64,000 nucleotides of DNA from Antarcticibacterium flavum (GTDB taxonomy: Bacteria > Bacteroidota > Bacteroidia > Flavobacteriales > Flavobacteriaceae). The first letter of the stretch is position 1. Each line of letters begins with the position of its first letter. The translations under genes were made by a program, and so were the position numbers. Below, piece after piece: positions 25,901 through 35,107 of the stretch. The notes below the pieces were generated by a model. That model saw nothing but the letters and a program-made list of their open reading frames with translations. It had not been told where the DNA came from and searched no databases. The stretch spans positions 1,426,001 to 1,490,000 of the forward strand of contig NZ_CP040812.1 in assembly GCF_006159205.1 (NCBI RefSeq), in the 5' to 3' direction.

Positions 25901-28431
25901 TTTGCAACTGCAGCAGTAGCGGCTGAGCCTGTGGAAGTAATGGTAGCAGATGTAACTGCATCGTCATTAACAAGACCTTCGGTAGTGAACTCTGTTCCGT
26001 CAAAAGTATATTCAGAACCGTATTCTTTACTGTCACTGTTGGCTATAACTTCTAGTGCTTTTGGAGTCACCTCCAGGTTACCTTTAGTATAAGTGATCGT
26101 ATAGTTTCCAAGTCCTATACCCTGCGCGGCGCTGATATTGATGTCGTAGTTTGCAACTGCAGCAGTAGCGGCTGAGCCTGTGGAAGTAATGGTAGCAGAT
26201 GTAACTGCATCGTCATTAACAAGACCTTCGGTAGTGAACTCTGTTCCGTCGAAAGTATATTCAGAACCGTATTCTTTACTGTCACTGTTGGCTATAACTT
26301 CTAGTGCTTTTGGAGTCACCTCCAGGTTACCTTTAGTATAAGTGATCGTATAGTTTCCAAGTCCTATACCCTGCGCGGCGCTGATATTGATGTCGTAGTT
26401 TGCAACTGCAGCAGTAGCGGCTGAGCCTGTGGAAGTAATGGTAGCAGATGTAACTGCATCGTCATTAACAAGACCTTCGGTAGTGAACTCTGTTCCGTCG
26501 AAAGTATATTCAGAACCGTATTCTTTACTGTCACTGTTGGCTATAACTTCTAGTGCTTTTGGAGTCACCTCCAGGTTACCTTTAGTATAAGTGATCGTAT
26601 AGTTTCCAAGTCCTATACCCTGCGCGGCGCTGATATTGATGTCGTAGTTTGCAACTGCAGCAGTAGCGGCTGAGCCTGTGGAAGTAATGGTAGCAGATGT
26701 AACTGCATCGTCATTAACAAGACCTTCGGTAGTGAACTCTGTTCCGTCAAAAGTATATTCAGAACCGTATTCTTTACTGTCACTGTTGGCAATAACCTCA
26801 AGTGCTTTTGGAGTCACCTCCAGATTACCTTCAGTATAAGTGATGGTATAGTTCCCAAGTCCTGTTCCAACCGCAGCACTGATATCAATGTCATAATTGT
26901 CAACTACGGCAGTAGCACCTGATCCGGCGGAAGTAATGGTAGCAGATGTAACTGCATCGTCATTAACAAGACCTTCGGTAGTGAACTCTGTTCCGTCAAA
27001 TGTATATTCAGAACCGTATTCTTTACTGTCACTGTTGGCTATAACTTCTAGTGCTTTTGGAGTCACCTCCAGGTTACCTTTAGTATAAGTGATCGTATAG
27101 TTTCCAAGTCCTGTACCCTGCGCGGCGCTGATATTGATGTCGTAGTTTGCAACTGCAGCAGTAGCACCTGATCCGGTGGAAGTAATCGTAGCAGATGTAA
27201 CTGCATCGTCATTAACAAGACCTTCGGTAGTGAACTCTGTTCCGTCAAATGTATATTCAGAACCGTATTCTTTACTGTCACTGCTGGCTATAACCTCAAG
27301 TGCTTTTGGAGTTACAGTTAAAACAGCAGCCTCACTCACAGCATCTGCATCACAATCTCCAGAAACAACCACACGATATTTAAATTCGTGCATTGCAACA
27401 GTTGGGCTAATTATATTTAAAGTTGCACTTTCTGCCCCAGAATAAAATCCACCATTATTTACATTTTCAAAACCATCACCTGTATCTACCTGCCATTGAT
27501 ATTCTAACCCATCACCCTCAGCATCAACAGAAAAAGAGATATTTTCCCCATAAGTTATAGTCTGATTTTCTGGATTTTCATTAATTGTTGGAGCATTACA
27601 TGAAGATATTATTTTTACCACAGGTTGGTTACCTTCAATGGAACCATTATTATTAAAAGATGAAAAAAGGTTGTTTGATGCTCCAGTCGTCCAAGTATAG
27701 TCTCCAGCCCCAGGGTTCACAGTAGTTACTTCAAAAGTTAAAACTTCTCCTTTTACTAGTCTGTTATCATTATTACTGGTGTTACCTATTGAGGTGATTC
27801 CAATATAACGATTGATGGAGTTATATCCATTAGAGTAAGAGCCTCCATTATAAGTGGTGAATCTGGTGGTTGAATTATTATTAATTTTAAAATTCTCTAT
27901 AGCTGTTGGATTAGCATATCCTCCTGGTAAAAGAATTTGAAATGATCCAAACTTAACGGAATTTCCTGAATTATTCTCTGAATTCTTTATTGTAATAATA
28001 TACTTTTGAATCTCAGAAGCTTCACTACTAATCGGATTAATTGTAATTGCAAAAAAACCATTATCCGTAAAAACATGCTCCGCCGTCATACCAGTCTGCT
28101 GCCCCGTCACCGTAACATAAAATGTTACCCCAAGGTGATATTCCTCAATAGGAAATTCCACACTCCAGGTGCCATCGGCATTAACTGGAACATCATCAAA
28201 GTCATGTTCGTGATCTTCATGCAGCGGCGGATCTTCATCCATGTGAATGTCGATCATAGAATCCCCGGTCCACCCGGAACCGGAGATAATCGCTATTTCC
28301 CCTGGTGCATAATCCAGCTTATCTGTGGTGACACTCTGCCCCCACCCCGCAGTAACCAGGAAGATCGAGGTAATAAATGTTAGGGTGAAATTTAGCAATC
28401 CCGCCCTTTTAAAAAGTAAAAATTCAGCCAT
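22984..28431 (-). CDS. Giant secreted MBG-repeat protein with type IX sorting domain
   Basis: An 1815-residue extracellular protein. It has a signal peptide (to about residue 32, GWGQ), an N-terminal domain like those of secreted cell-surface proteins (TDKLDYAPGEIAIISGSGW), and an Ig-like segment (NENPENQTITYGENISFSV). Then come eleven MBG-type modules of 83 residues (VTPKALEVIANSDSKEYGS ... TITYT.GNLE), two divergent MBG modules (TYGDAAPTVTVEYSGF and LSKYCGQTIIFGG), an Ig-like module and a unique domain with a GGGWIDSPAG motif. The C-terminus (VAPNPVRHEAKVRFSL ... GIYIVKL) is a type A T9SS sorting domain, so it should cross the outer membrane by the type IX system and be anchored or released. 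Adhesion or matrix function is likely by analogy; no ligand is known. Confidence 0.9.
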   Translation of the reverse strand: MAEFLLFKRAGLLNFTLTFITSIFLVTAGWGQSVTTDKLDYAPGEIAIISGSGWTGDSMIDIHMDEDPPLHEDHEHDFDDVPVNADGTWSVEFPIEEYHLGVTFYVTVTGQQTGMTAEHVFTDNGFFAITINPISSEASEIQKYIITIKNSENNSGNSVKFGSFQILLPGGYANPTAIENFKINNNSTTRFTTYNGGSYSNGYNSINRYIGITSIGNTSNNDNRLVKGEVLTFEVTTVNPGAGDYTWTTGASNNLFSSFNNNGSIEGNQPVVKIISSCNAPTINENPENQTITYGENISFSVDAEGDGLEYQWQVDTGDGFENVNNGGFYSGAESATLNIISPTVAMHEFKYRVVVSGDCDADAVSEAAVLTVTPKALEVIASSDSKEYGSEYTFDGTEFTTEGLVNDDAVTSATITSTGSGATAAVANYDINISAAQGTGLGNYTITYTKGNLEVTPKALEVIANSDSKEYGSEYTFDGTEFTTEGLVNDDAVTSATITSAGSGATAVVDNYDIDISAAVGTGLGNYTITYTEGNLEVTPKALEVIANSDSKEYGSEYTFDGTEFTTEGLVNDDAVTSATITSTGSAATAAVANYDINISAAQGIGLGNYTITYTKGNLEVTPKALEVIANSDSKEYGSEYTFDGTEFTTEGLVNDDAVTSATITSTGSAATAAVANYDINISAAQGIGLGNYTITYTKGNLEVTPKALEVIANSDSKEYGSEYTFDGTEFTTEGLVNDDAVTSATITSTGSAATAAVANYDINISAAQGIGLGNYTITYTKGNLEVTPKALEVIANSDSKEYGSEYTFDGTEFTTEGLVNDDAVTSATITSTGSAATAAVANYDINISAAQGIGLGNYTITYTKGNLEVTPKALEVIANSDSKEYGSEYTFDGTEFTTEGLVNDDTVTSATITSAGSGATAAVANYDINISAAQGTGLGNYTITYTEGNLEVTPKALEVIANSDSKEYGFEYTFDGTEFTTEGLVNDDAVTSATITSAGSGATAVVDNYDIDISAAVGTGLGNYTITYTEGNLEVTPKALEVIANSDSKEYGSEYTFDGTEFTTEGLVNDDAVTSATITSTGSAATAAVANYDINISAAQGIGLGNYTITYTKGNLEVTPKALEVIANSDSKEYGSEYTFDGTEFTTEGLVNDDAVTSATITSAGSGATAVVDNYDIDISAAVGTGLGNYAITYAKGNLEVTPKSLEVIANSDSKVYGSEYTFDGTEFTTEGLVNDDAVTSATITSTGSAATAAVANYDINISAAQGIGLGNYTITYTEGNLEVTKKGLEVTAVADDITYGDAAPTVTVEYSGFVNNDDADDLDNTGFALGTDYTQFDAVGTYNTTITITTAEDNNYNFTPLTSSTFTVGQKELTITANDLSKYCGQTIIFGGTEFSQIGLVGGDVIESATISSNGAGASAEPAGSPYVIIIEDAIGTGLSNYTITYETGELTVNPVSLDLTNAQNPRSINEDVIIKIGVSDGATQVSGALVTLKVEGKGSFEATSSNGIATFNLGKLPAELYAVTVQAGGCETSAEVYLPIYDPNGGFVTGGGWIDSPAGAMTGDYETAAGKANFGFNAKYKNGKNNTTEVDGSTNFQFKDGDFHFKSSKHEDESLIISGAKATFRGVGTVNGKGNHQFRIIAIDGDVSGGGGTDKFRIMVWDDNSSSTLIYDNKRGIAESSDDATVLGGGSIVIHKPKGGNNKTAEVNEKITVAESKEEIVQLDILGNLAVAPNPVRHEAKVRFSLIEDAGVTVRLYDFNGREIQTLYTGNAKAHQVYEAAFQRNNSMSGIYIVKLTTDRGHSYNKQVIFE
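24575..27314 (-). repeat. Eleven tandem 249-bp MBG-module repeats inside the gene
   Basis: The unit is 249 bp (83 codons) and recurs eleven times in frame; the shared GATGTAACTG element returns about every 248-250 bp from about 24952 to 27195. Most units differ at a few positions that sort into two types: an STGSAATAA/AQGIG type and an AGSGATAVVDN/AVGTG type. Four STGSAA-type units are consecutive and almost identical, and the two types then alternate. This patchwork indicates recent duplication and gene conversion. Confidence 0.95.
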
Positions 28432-29061
28432 ACCAACTTAATTAATTGTTAAACATATATATAATAGAATGATTAATTCCTGTAACCTTAATGGGGTATA
28501 ATATGCTTGTAAATTGGCCGGAACTGTGGGGGTGATGTTCTGGTTGTAGGGGTAATTTACAGCCGCAGGTAAACCCCGCAGCGACAACTAATTAACAATA
28601 ATTTTTAACGCGTTTAAGGAAAAATTATAAAATTTCGAAGAAAGGATGAAATATTCGTTCAATGGTACAAACACGTCTTTTTCAGCTACATTCCCATCAG
28701 TAAAAACTGTAGGAAAATAAACACCAATAGAGCAGCAGCAGCCATCTAACGTTTAAATCTAAAAAATGGTTCCTTAGAAGAGAATGCAGATTGTAGGGAC
28801 TTATAAATTGAATTGGATTTCTTAAGAAGATAAAAAAGGTATGCCCTCCAACCTTTAGCAAAACCTCCTTCGTATCAATTAATCACTCTTAAAAATTTAT
28901 TCCTATAGTATCCTTCACGGTTATTTTTTTGTTCAGGGCTCATTTCCTTTCCAGGCTCCAATTCTTTACAATTTCCCTATAGTCTGCGAAGTTCTGGGAA
29001 AAAAGATCTGGTGTTCCGCCCCACTTCTATCAGAAATAGTCCGGAAATCATAAGAATAAAA
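28432..29061. other. Intergenic region without recognised genes
   Basis: About 630 bp between the start of the MBG gene and the terminator of the nos cluster. The part next to 28431 is AT-rich and should hold the promoter of the MBG gene, but no full TANNTTTG box was found. No open frame, repeat family or RNA gene is recognised. Confidence 0.4.
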
Positions 29062-29086
29062 AAATCCTCCCACTGCAGGAGGATTT
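29062..29086 (-). terminator. Terminator of the nos operon
   Basis: AAATCCTCC (29062-29070) and GGAGGATTT (29078-29086) form a perfect 9-bp stem. On the minus strand it runs into TTTTTTTATT, 27 bp past the nosY stop codon. Confidence 0.9.
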
Positions 29087-29112
29087 ATATATTTTGGATG
29101 AGAAACGAACTC

Positions 29113-29895
29113 TTAAAAATCCTTTTTAGCAGATACGCGTGTAATTCTGTAAACCGGTAATACAACCCACAATGCCAGCACTCCAAATGATATGATCAGG
29201 CCCTGGGAAGTTCCAAAGAATTGCTTGAAAACTGCTCCGGTGTAACCAAGTAAGGCAGAAATATCCAGCTTAAGCAGTACCAGGATCCTTGAAAGATCTA
29301 TGGGGTTTGCCATACTGGCTATAAGGGAAAACTTGTCCAGCGGATAGTCCTGAAAATATACCAGGCTCAACAAAAAGATCCCATCATAGATCACAGCCAA
29401 AAACAGCCATAAGAGGATCGCGATTCCAAAACCCTTTATCTTATTTTCATTAGAAAGGGCAATATTAAACGCCAGTGCTGTGAATATAAAGGTGAGAAAT
29501 ACTCCCGATACCAGCAGGGAAAAGAAATCCCAGATGGCACTGCTCTCAAAAAGCCCATACGCGACAAATGGCAGACCCAGCCCAAGCATTAAGCTTAAGG
29601 ACAAGGAAATTGCCACTCCCAGATACTGGCCTATAAAGATCGAACTCCGCTTCACGGGCTGTGCTAATAGCAGCTGTGTGAATTCCCGGGAATCATAATA
29701 GTACATGATCCCAAAGATGGTCCCAATAAGCGGCACAAGGATAATGATGACATTCATCAAGGTGATCACCGCACTCGATAGATCGTTATTAAGGAACAGC
29801 AGTACAATTCCCAGTATTAAATAAAACAGGAAATATACATAGCTCCAGCGGCTCCTGGAAAGGTCGTAAAAACTATACTTTAATATCTTCAGCAT
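29113..29895 (-). CDS. nosY: NosY-type ABC transporter permease
   Basis: A 260-residue inner-membrane protein with six predicted helices of the ABC-2 permease class (MYYYDSREFTQLLLAQPVKRSSIFIGQYLG motif region after helix 2). In nos clusters NosY pairs with the ATPase NosF and works with periplasmic NosD to mature the copper sites of NosZ. Its start overlaps the nosF end by 23 bp, so the two are translationally coupled. It is the last gene of the cluster, before a strong terminator. Confidence 0.9.
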   Translation of the reverse strand: MLKILKYSFYDLSRSRWSYVYFLFYLILGIVLLFLNNDLSSAVITLMNVIIILVPLIGTIFGIMYYYDSREFTQLLLAQPVKRSSIFIGQYLGVAISLSLSLMLGLGLPFVAYGLFESSAIWDFFSLLVSGVFLTFIFTALAFNIALSNENKIKGFGIAILLWLFLAVIYDGIFLLSLVYFQDYPLDKFSLIASMANPIDLSRILVLLKLDISALLGYTGAVFKQFFGTSQGLIISFGVLALWVVLPVYRITRVSAKKDF

Positions 29896-30595
29896 GATTC
29901 AGGGTTAAAATGTTTGCAATAGCATGTTCAAATCGCGGTTCTCCCGTAGAAGATTTCAGCTCTTCCACAGTGCCGTTGAAATAGATCTTTCCGTCAAGGA
30001 TGAATACGATCTTATCTGATAGGTCTTCCACCAGGCTCATAATATGAGAGGTAATAAGAATGGTCTTGCCCCTGTCCTTCTCCATCAGGATAAACTTCCG
30101 CAGCCATATAAGAGATAATGGATCCAGGCCAGAGGTGGGTTCATCTAATATTACCAGCGGACTATCGAACATAAAGCACAGCACCAAATTCACCTTTTGC
30201 TTCATCCCGCCGGAAAGGTTGTTAAGCTTCTTGTGCAGGAAAGGCTCCAGTTTAAAGTATTCAATCAATTCCTTGTCCCTTGCAGGCCTTCCCTGCAGGT
30301 CCTTTATCATTCCAATTAACTCCTTCACCTTTAGATTCCCGGGGAAATTTGCAATTTGAGGCAAATAATCTATGCCGTACCTATAGTCCCAGTGACCTTT
30401 GATATTCCGATCATTCACGATGATATCGCCCTTATCGGGGATCACCATTCCAAGGATGCTTTTTATCAATGTTGTTTTTCCGGAGCCATTTGGCCCCAGC
30501 ACGGCTATGATCCCTTTTTGGTCTATTTCTAGATCAAGGCCTTTGAGCACCATTTGGGAGCCGAATTTTTTATGTAGATTCTGAATACTTACCAT
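29873..30595 (-). CDS. nosF: NosF-type ABC transporter ATP-binding protein
   Basis: A 240-residue ATPase with Walker A GPNGSGKTT (about 34-42), the signature LSGGMKQK, Walker B LVILDEPTSGLDP and the switch His in ITSHIM. It should energise the NosFY complex for NosZ copper-site assembly or sulfur supply. It overlaps nosD by 7 bp and nosY by 23 bp. Confidence 0.92.
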   Translation of the reverse strand: MVSIQNLHKKFGSQMVLKGLDLEIDQKGIIAVLGPNGSGKTTLIKSILGMVIPDKGDIIVNDRNIKGHWDYRYGIDYLPQIANFPGNLKVKELIGMIKDLQGRPARDKELIEYFKLEPFLHKKLNNLSGGMKQKVNLVLCFMFDSPLVILDEPTSGLDPLSLIWLRKFILMEKDRGKTILITSHIMSLVEDLSDKIVFILDGKIYFNGTVEELKSSTGEPRFEHAIANILTLNHAEDIKV

Positions 30596-31824
30596 TTTAT
30601 TCTTCTCATTTGGGGTTCATGGTCAATTAATTCTGCCGGTGTGAAAATGGGGGAAACTTTTTCTGAAAAATCCAGCAAATCGATGAACGTACTTCTCAAT
30701 AGTACAATAGCTTCCGGGGTTTGATTCACCAGGTAGGAAAACAATTTCACCGGCCTGTATGGCACATCGCCCACGTTATCGCGGTTAAGGTCATAGCCGG
30801 TATAGTCACTCCAGTAATTTCCGGTGAAGCTATTATCGTTCAACCTTCCCGAAAAAGCGATGTCAAAGGAATTATATCTAAAGTTATTCCGGGTAAAACT
30901 GGTGGTATAGGCACCTCCGTGCACTTTCACAGCATAGCCATTATTATAAAAGTCGTTCTCCAGGAATTTCACCCTGGTAGTACCATCTGCATTAACCGCG
31001 ATGGTATTATCTTCAAAGATGTTATGCTGAAGGGTGGCATCTGTAATTTCCTTAAGCAGCAATCCATAGGAAGCAGAGCCCCAGCTTTTCTTAAAAAGAT
31101 TTTTCTTCATCTCAATATGTTTGGAGAACATAACAGCTACCCCGGCACCATTTTTTTCAAAGGTATTGCTGATGTATTTGTTGTTATCTGAAAACATAAA
31201 GTGCAGGCCATATCTTATATTATCGTGGCATACATTCTCTGTCACCAGGCATTGCTTGCCGAATTCTATATAGATCCCGTCACGCATTCCGCTTACCTTA
31301 TTGTTCCTAATTGTTATTTCTGAACAGTTCCACAAATGAATCCCGTTCCCACTGTTTGACTCTGTCCCGCCGGTACTTGTGATCTTATTATTCTCAATAA
31401 GTCCTTTGGTAGATTTTTCAATAAGCATCCCGAAGAATACATTTTCCAGCACATTATTTTTCAGGGTAAATCCATTGCTTCCATTAAGGAGTATGGCGGC
31501 AAAATCCTTGGTATGGCTCCTGCCAATGTTCCTAATTTTTAGGCCCTCAATAATGACCCCCTCTGCCCTTATTCCAAAGGCAGTCCCTTTCATTTCAGCA
31601 TCAATTACAGGAAGTCCCCTTCCAATAATATGCAGCGTCTTATTTATTATATTAATATCATTTTCTTTATACACCCCGGCCTCGATGATGATAGTATCAC
31701 CACTTTCTGCCAGTTCCACAGCATGTTTTACGGTCTTCACTTCGCAGGTTGCACATACGGTGATCTCCTTTCCAAAACCTGTTGCGGTAAAAAGTACAAA
31801 GAATATAAAACTCAAATATCTCAT
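30589..31824 (-). CDS. nosD: NosD, periplasmic nitrous oxide reductase maturation protein
   Basis: A 411-residue exported protein (signal peptide ending near TGFGK) made largely of short parallel beta-helix repeats: GRGLPVIDAEMKGTAF, then NNVLENVFFGMLIEKS, NNKITSTGG, NNKVSGMRDGIYIE and NTFEKNGAGVAVMFS. This CASH/NosD architecture and the GNYWSDYTGYD motif near the C-terminus are diagnostic. NosD delivers or organises components for the CuZ site in NosZ together with NosFY and NosL. The start overlaps the nosL stop by 4 bp (ATGA-type coupling). Confidence 0.94.
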   Translation of the reverse strand: MRYLSFIFFVLFTATGFGKEITVCATCEVKTVKHAVELAESGDTIIIEAGVYKENDINIINKTLHIIGRGLPVIDAEMKGTAFGIRAEGVIIEGLKIRNIGRSHTKDFAAILLNGSNGFTLKNNVLENVFFGMLIEKSTKGLIENNKITSTGGTESNSGNGIHLWNCSEITIRNNKVSGMRDGIYIEFGKQCLVTENVCHDNIRYGLHFMFSDNNKYISNTFEKNGAGVAVMFSKHIEMKKNLFKKSWGSASYGLLLKEITDATLQHNIFEDNTIAVNADGTTRVKFLENDFYNNGYAVKVHGGAYTTSFTRNNFRYNSFDIAFSGRLNDNSFTGNYWSDYTGYDLNRDNVGDVPYRPVKLFSYLVNQTPEAIVLLRSTFIDLLDFSEKVSPIFTPAELIDHEPQMRRIKW

Positions 31825-32264
31825 TGGTGGCTTAATGTTCCCTCGTTAAGAAAATGGTGTTTAAGCTGGCTCCAGCTATAGGCTTTTGGATCTTCCAGGT
31901 CTACTGGCTCGCTGCTGTCCTTAATTGCAGCAAGGTTCTCCCCCATTGGGCTGGAAATACTCTCATGGATCAGGAATGTGGCATTGGAGGTGCTTATCAT
32001 AGTTCCCGGCTCCTGGAAGTCGGCTACCAGCATTATTGCCATTTCCACATCCTTGTGGTTTTCCAGATTGTCACGTAGCATACACTCGATTGCATCATAC
32101 TTATATTGCTTTCCTTTTTGAGTTACCTGCTGCGCGGCATGTGCCTTGCTCACGATGGTCATCTTACAATAGTGGCAGGAATCGCTACCATAAGCAATAG
32201 GCTCTGCCTCCCGGCTGCAGGCCGCAAGTAGTAATACGGCCATTATTAATAGTATCCTTTTCAT
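31821..32264 (-). CDS. nosL: NosL copper-chaperone lipoprotein
   Basis: A 147-residue outer- or periplasm-facing lipoprotein (LLLAAC lipobox, Cys16). The Cys30-His-Tyr-Cys-Lys-Met35 motif (SCHYCKM) is the conserved NosL metal-binding element; NosL binds Cu(I) and supplies NosZ. It is coupled by a 4-bp overlap to nosD. Confidence 0.93.
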   Translation of the reverse strand: MKRILLIMAVLLLAACSREAEPIAYGSDSCHYCKMTIVSKAHAAQQVTQKGKQYKYDAIECMLRDNLENHKDVEMAIMLVADFQEPGTMISTSNATFLIHESISSPMGENLAAIKDSSEPVDLEDPKAYSWSQLKHHFLNEGTLSHQ

Positions 32265-32333
32265 AATTCTCTCTTTTTACTTATTATTTAATTTTAACAG
32301 GATTCCCTTTTTAAATTTTTTTTCTGTACTCTT

Positions 32334-32987
32334 TTATGAGTTCACTTTTTTAGATCTCACTTCTTTTAATCCTAACCACCACGCGACAAGCGTGAAGAAC
32401 ATTCCAATGAACATCAAAACAGCTCCCGCCCTGGGGTAGGAATGTGCAGTGAAATTTAGGATTTGCTGCGTACCTAATAATGGTGGTTTATAATTCAACG
32501 GATTTCCCTCTGCATCCTTCAATTTAATGATCGCATTTGGATCAAGGTCTGTCCCGTAATCGAGCAACCAGCTGTTAAAATCATACATTCCAAGCAGCCC
32601 CAGTACCATCATAAGGATGAACCATCCCAGGAACCAATGCACACTTATTTTACCTAATAATCCCAGGATACCAATAATGATTCCCAGGCCGGCCATTCCA
32701 CCAATCACGAGCGGGAATACCTCAAACTCCCACATCTCTTCAGGTTTAGGGATCTTTTTCATCCCAATGTATTTATTCACCCCGTCGATATTTTGAATAT
32801 CAAACTCGTCCTCCCCTTCAATCCCGTCTATGTATATGTTCATAGCCAGTGGGTCTGGATATTGAGGCGCACCCAATTCAATATTCCATAGCGGATAGAT
32901 AAAAAGTCCAAGCAACAGGGCAGAACCTATTATCATTAAAATTCCAGACTTTATCATGTTTTTATATTTAGTAAAGAAAGCGGGCAA
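32334..32987 (-). CDS. Four-helix membrane protein of nos cluster, unknown function
   Basis: A 217-residue inner-membrane protein with helices near residues 15-32, 95-113, 117-135 and 190-208. Between the first and second helices is a periplasmic-looking stretch (MNIYIDGIEGEDEFDIQNIDGVNKYIG) and another follows helix 3. It lies between nosZ and nosL. Similar proteins are known from Bacteroidota clade II nos clusters, where their role is not established. It could help electron transfer to NosZ or copper supply. No redox-cofactor motif is visible. Confidence 0.7.
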   Translation of the reverse strand: MPAFFTKYKNMIKSGILMIIGSALLLGLFIYPLWNIELGAPQYPDPLAMNIYIDGIEGEDEFDIQNIDGVNKYIGMKKIPKPEEMWEFEVFPLVIGGMAGLGIIIGILGLLGKISVHWFLGWFILMMVLGLLGMYDFNSWLLDYGTDLDPNAIIKLKDAEGNPLNYKPPLLGTQQILNFTAHSYPRAGAVLMFIGMFFTLVAWWLGLKEVRSKKVNS

Positions 32988-33047
32988 ATATGATATCTAC
33001 CCGCCTTTCCATTAGGATTATTTAACTTATCAACTAATCAAACATCC

Positions 33048-35009
33048 TTACTCTCCGTCCAGAGACCAACTAAGTTCTACATTGGAGTTCGCGGGAGACA
33101 CTCTCACATATCCCTGCATTTCCTGGTGAAGGGCACTACAGAAATCTGTACAATACAGCGGCCAAACCCCTACTTTTTTAGGCTCCCAAACCATTGTTTT
33201 GGTAGCGCCGGGCATCACAAGAAGTTCAGCTGTATTGGCTCCAATCATTGCGAAACCATGCGGTACATCAAAATCCTGTTCCAGGTTGGTCACGTGGAAG
33301 AATACTTTATCTCCCACTTTTATCCCTTCAATATTATCTGGTGCAAAGTGGCTTCTCACCATTGTCATATACACGTGAACTTCATTTCCGTTACGTTCAA
33401 CACGGGTTTCAGATTCATTGGTTACTTTATACTTATGCTTGTTCTCATCAAGACGGTAGATCTTCTTGGAGTTTTGCTTTACAAGGTCGGCAGGAATACC
33501 CGCAGCGTAGTGTGGCTCACCAATGGTGGGGAAATCCAACAGCAATTCCATTTTATCACCGCTAATGTCATATAACTGTGCAGAGTGGTTCATCTCCGGC
33601 CCTGTTGGCAGGTAACGGTCCTTGGTGATCTTGTTCATAGCCACCAGGTATTTCCCGAAAGGTTTCTGAGAGTTTCCACCTGGGATCATAAGGTGCCCTA
33701 CAGAGTAATAGGTTGGTTTTCTATCGATCACCTGAAAATCAGACAGGCTCCATTTCACAACTTCTGAAGAAATAAAGAAAGTAGTGTAAGCATTTCCTTT
33801 TCCGTCAAATTCAGTGTGAAGAGGACCTAATCCCGGCTCTCTTACGATACCTGCAAGGATATTGTCATAATTAAGGATTGGAATATTATAAGCGTCTCCA
33901 TCATAGTCTTCATTTTCTATAGCCTGGGTGATCTTATCAAATGAGAACACGGTAAGTTCTGCAGCAAGTTTTCCACTACCTACAATATACTCTCCTGTTG
34001 GATCCACGTCACAACCGTGTGGGGATTTTGGAATTGGCATAAAGAATACAGCACCCGGAACATCTTTAGGATCCACTGTCATAATACCCTTCTTCATCTC
34101 TGTAGTAGCGGTATGGGTTTCGTGGTCAAATTTGTTATGTGCATATTCTGCATCCATTTTGGTTCCTCCACCGTTGGCTACATATTCGGCGATCTTTTGC
34201 CAGTTAAGGGCTACGATAAAATCCTTATCATTTTGAGATGCATTTACTTCAAGCAAGGTACTTGCTTCCTCAGAGTTGTATGTGGTTGCAAACATCCAAC
34301 CGTGAGATTTTCCCCTTCCCGGGTGGGCAAGGTCAAAGTTGAACCCGGGCATGATCACCTGGAAGTCGATCTCCATTCCTCCTGTTTCCTGGTCCACTTT
34401 TACAAAAGTAAGGGGGCCTTTAAAGTTCCCTTTCATTTCATCTATAGACATATCCCTTTGCGGGGAAGGAATCGCAAAACGGGTTCCCGCGATAAGATAT
34501 TCTGTATTCTCTGTAATGGCGAAACTGTGGTTTCCTGCACTGTTTGGAATTTCCAGGATCTCTCCTGTCTCAAAAGTATTAAGGTCTATACGGGCAACAC
34601 GCGGGGTGTTGTTTTCGTGAGTAAATACCCAGCGGCCGTCAAGCTCCCCGTTGGTTTGAGAAATATCAACGTGGTGAAGGTCACCCCACGGCACAAATCC
34701 GTAAGAGGTGTTAAGCATAGGAATGGTACCTTCATTGTATCCATATCCTTTTTCTGCATCCTGTGAGAATACAGGGATCACTTTTAGTAACCTTCCTGAA
34801 GGCAGACCGTAAACAGACATTTGTCCGCTGAATCCGCCAGAGAAGAAACCGTAGAATTCATCGTGGTCTCCGGGAGCCACGTAAACCCTTTCGGCAACAT
34901 TGGAAGCCATGGCACCTCTCGATCTCTTGTCGTTAGAGTCACCATTGTTGCAGGACTGCATAAAGAACCCGAGGAGGCCAACAGCTGCTATTTTTAAGAT
35001 ATTTTTCAT
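33048..35009 (-). CDS. nosZ: Clade II nitrous oxide reductase
   Basis: A 653-residue periplasmic reductase converting N2O to N2. The signal is Sec/lipoprotein type (GFFMQSC) with no twin-arginine motif, which marks the clade II ('atypical') enzymes. The N-terminal seven-bladed propeller carries His residues for the CuZ site (DLHHVDIS, the HGCDVDPTGEYI region, HTEFDGKG). The C-terminal cupredoxin domain carries CuA ligands in CTDFCSALHQEM (Cys620, Cys624, His628, Met631) plus the His of FDVPHGF. It is followed by the full nosL-D-F-Y set. Confidence 0.96.
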   Translation of the reverse strand: MKNILKIAAVGLLGFFMQSCNNGDSNDKRSRGAMASNVAERVYVAPGDHDEFYGFFSGGFSGQMSVYGLPSGRLLKVIPVFSQDAEKGYGYNEGTIPMLNTSYGFVPWGDLHHVDISQTNGELDGRWVFTHENNTPRVARIDLNTFETGEILEIPNSAGNHSFAITENTEYLIAGTRFAIPSPQRDMSIDEMKGNFKGPLTFVKVDQETGGMEIDFQVIMPGFNFDLAHPGRGKSHGWMFATTYNSEEASTLLEVNASQNDKDFIVALNWQKIAEYVANGGGTKMDAEYAHNKFDHETHTATTEMKKGIMTVDPKDVPGAVFFMPIPKSPHGCDVDPTGEYIVGSGKLAAELTVFSFDKITQAIENEDYDGDAYNIPILNYDNILAGIVREPGLGPLHTEFDGKGNAYTTFFISSEVVKWSLSDFQVIDRKPTYYSVGHLMIPGGNSQKPFGKYLVAMNKITKDRYLPTGPEMNHSAQLYDISGDKMELLLDFPTIGEPHYAAGIPADLVKQNSKKIYRLDENKHKYKVTNESETRVERNGNEVHVYMTMVRSHFAPDNIEGIKVGDKVFFHVTNLEQDFDVPHGFAMIGANTAELLVMPGATKTMVWEPKKVGVWPLYCTDFCSALHQEMQGYVRVSPANSNVELSWSLDGE

Positions 35010-35052
35010 TTAAACTGATATTAATTATTGTTTGTATTATTATTTTGAGCGG

Positions 35053-35060
35053 CAAAAATA
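35053..35060 (-). promoter_or_regulatory. -7 box upstream of nosZ
   Basis: On the minus strand the bases read TATTTTTG (TANNTTTG match), 43 bp before the nosZ start. It suggests nosZ can be transcribed separately from the upstream fasciclin gene. No -33 TTG is at the expected distance. Confidence 0.35.
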
Positions 35061-35107
35061 TTGCGGGTGCCGGCGGGGAAAAATGACCCCAATCAGCTTT
35101 TTAAATT

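Noticed and set aside
24621..27445. Repeated frames of 62-89 residues on both strands inside the MBG-repeat gene
   Set aside because: They recur with the 249-bp unit and are shadows of the real reading frame.
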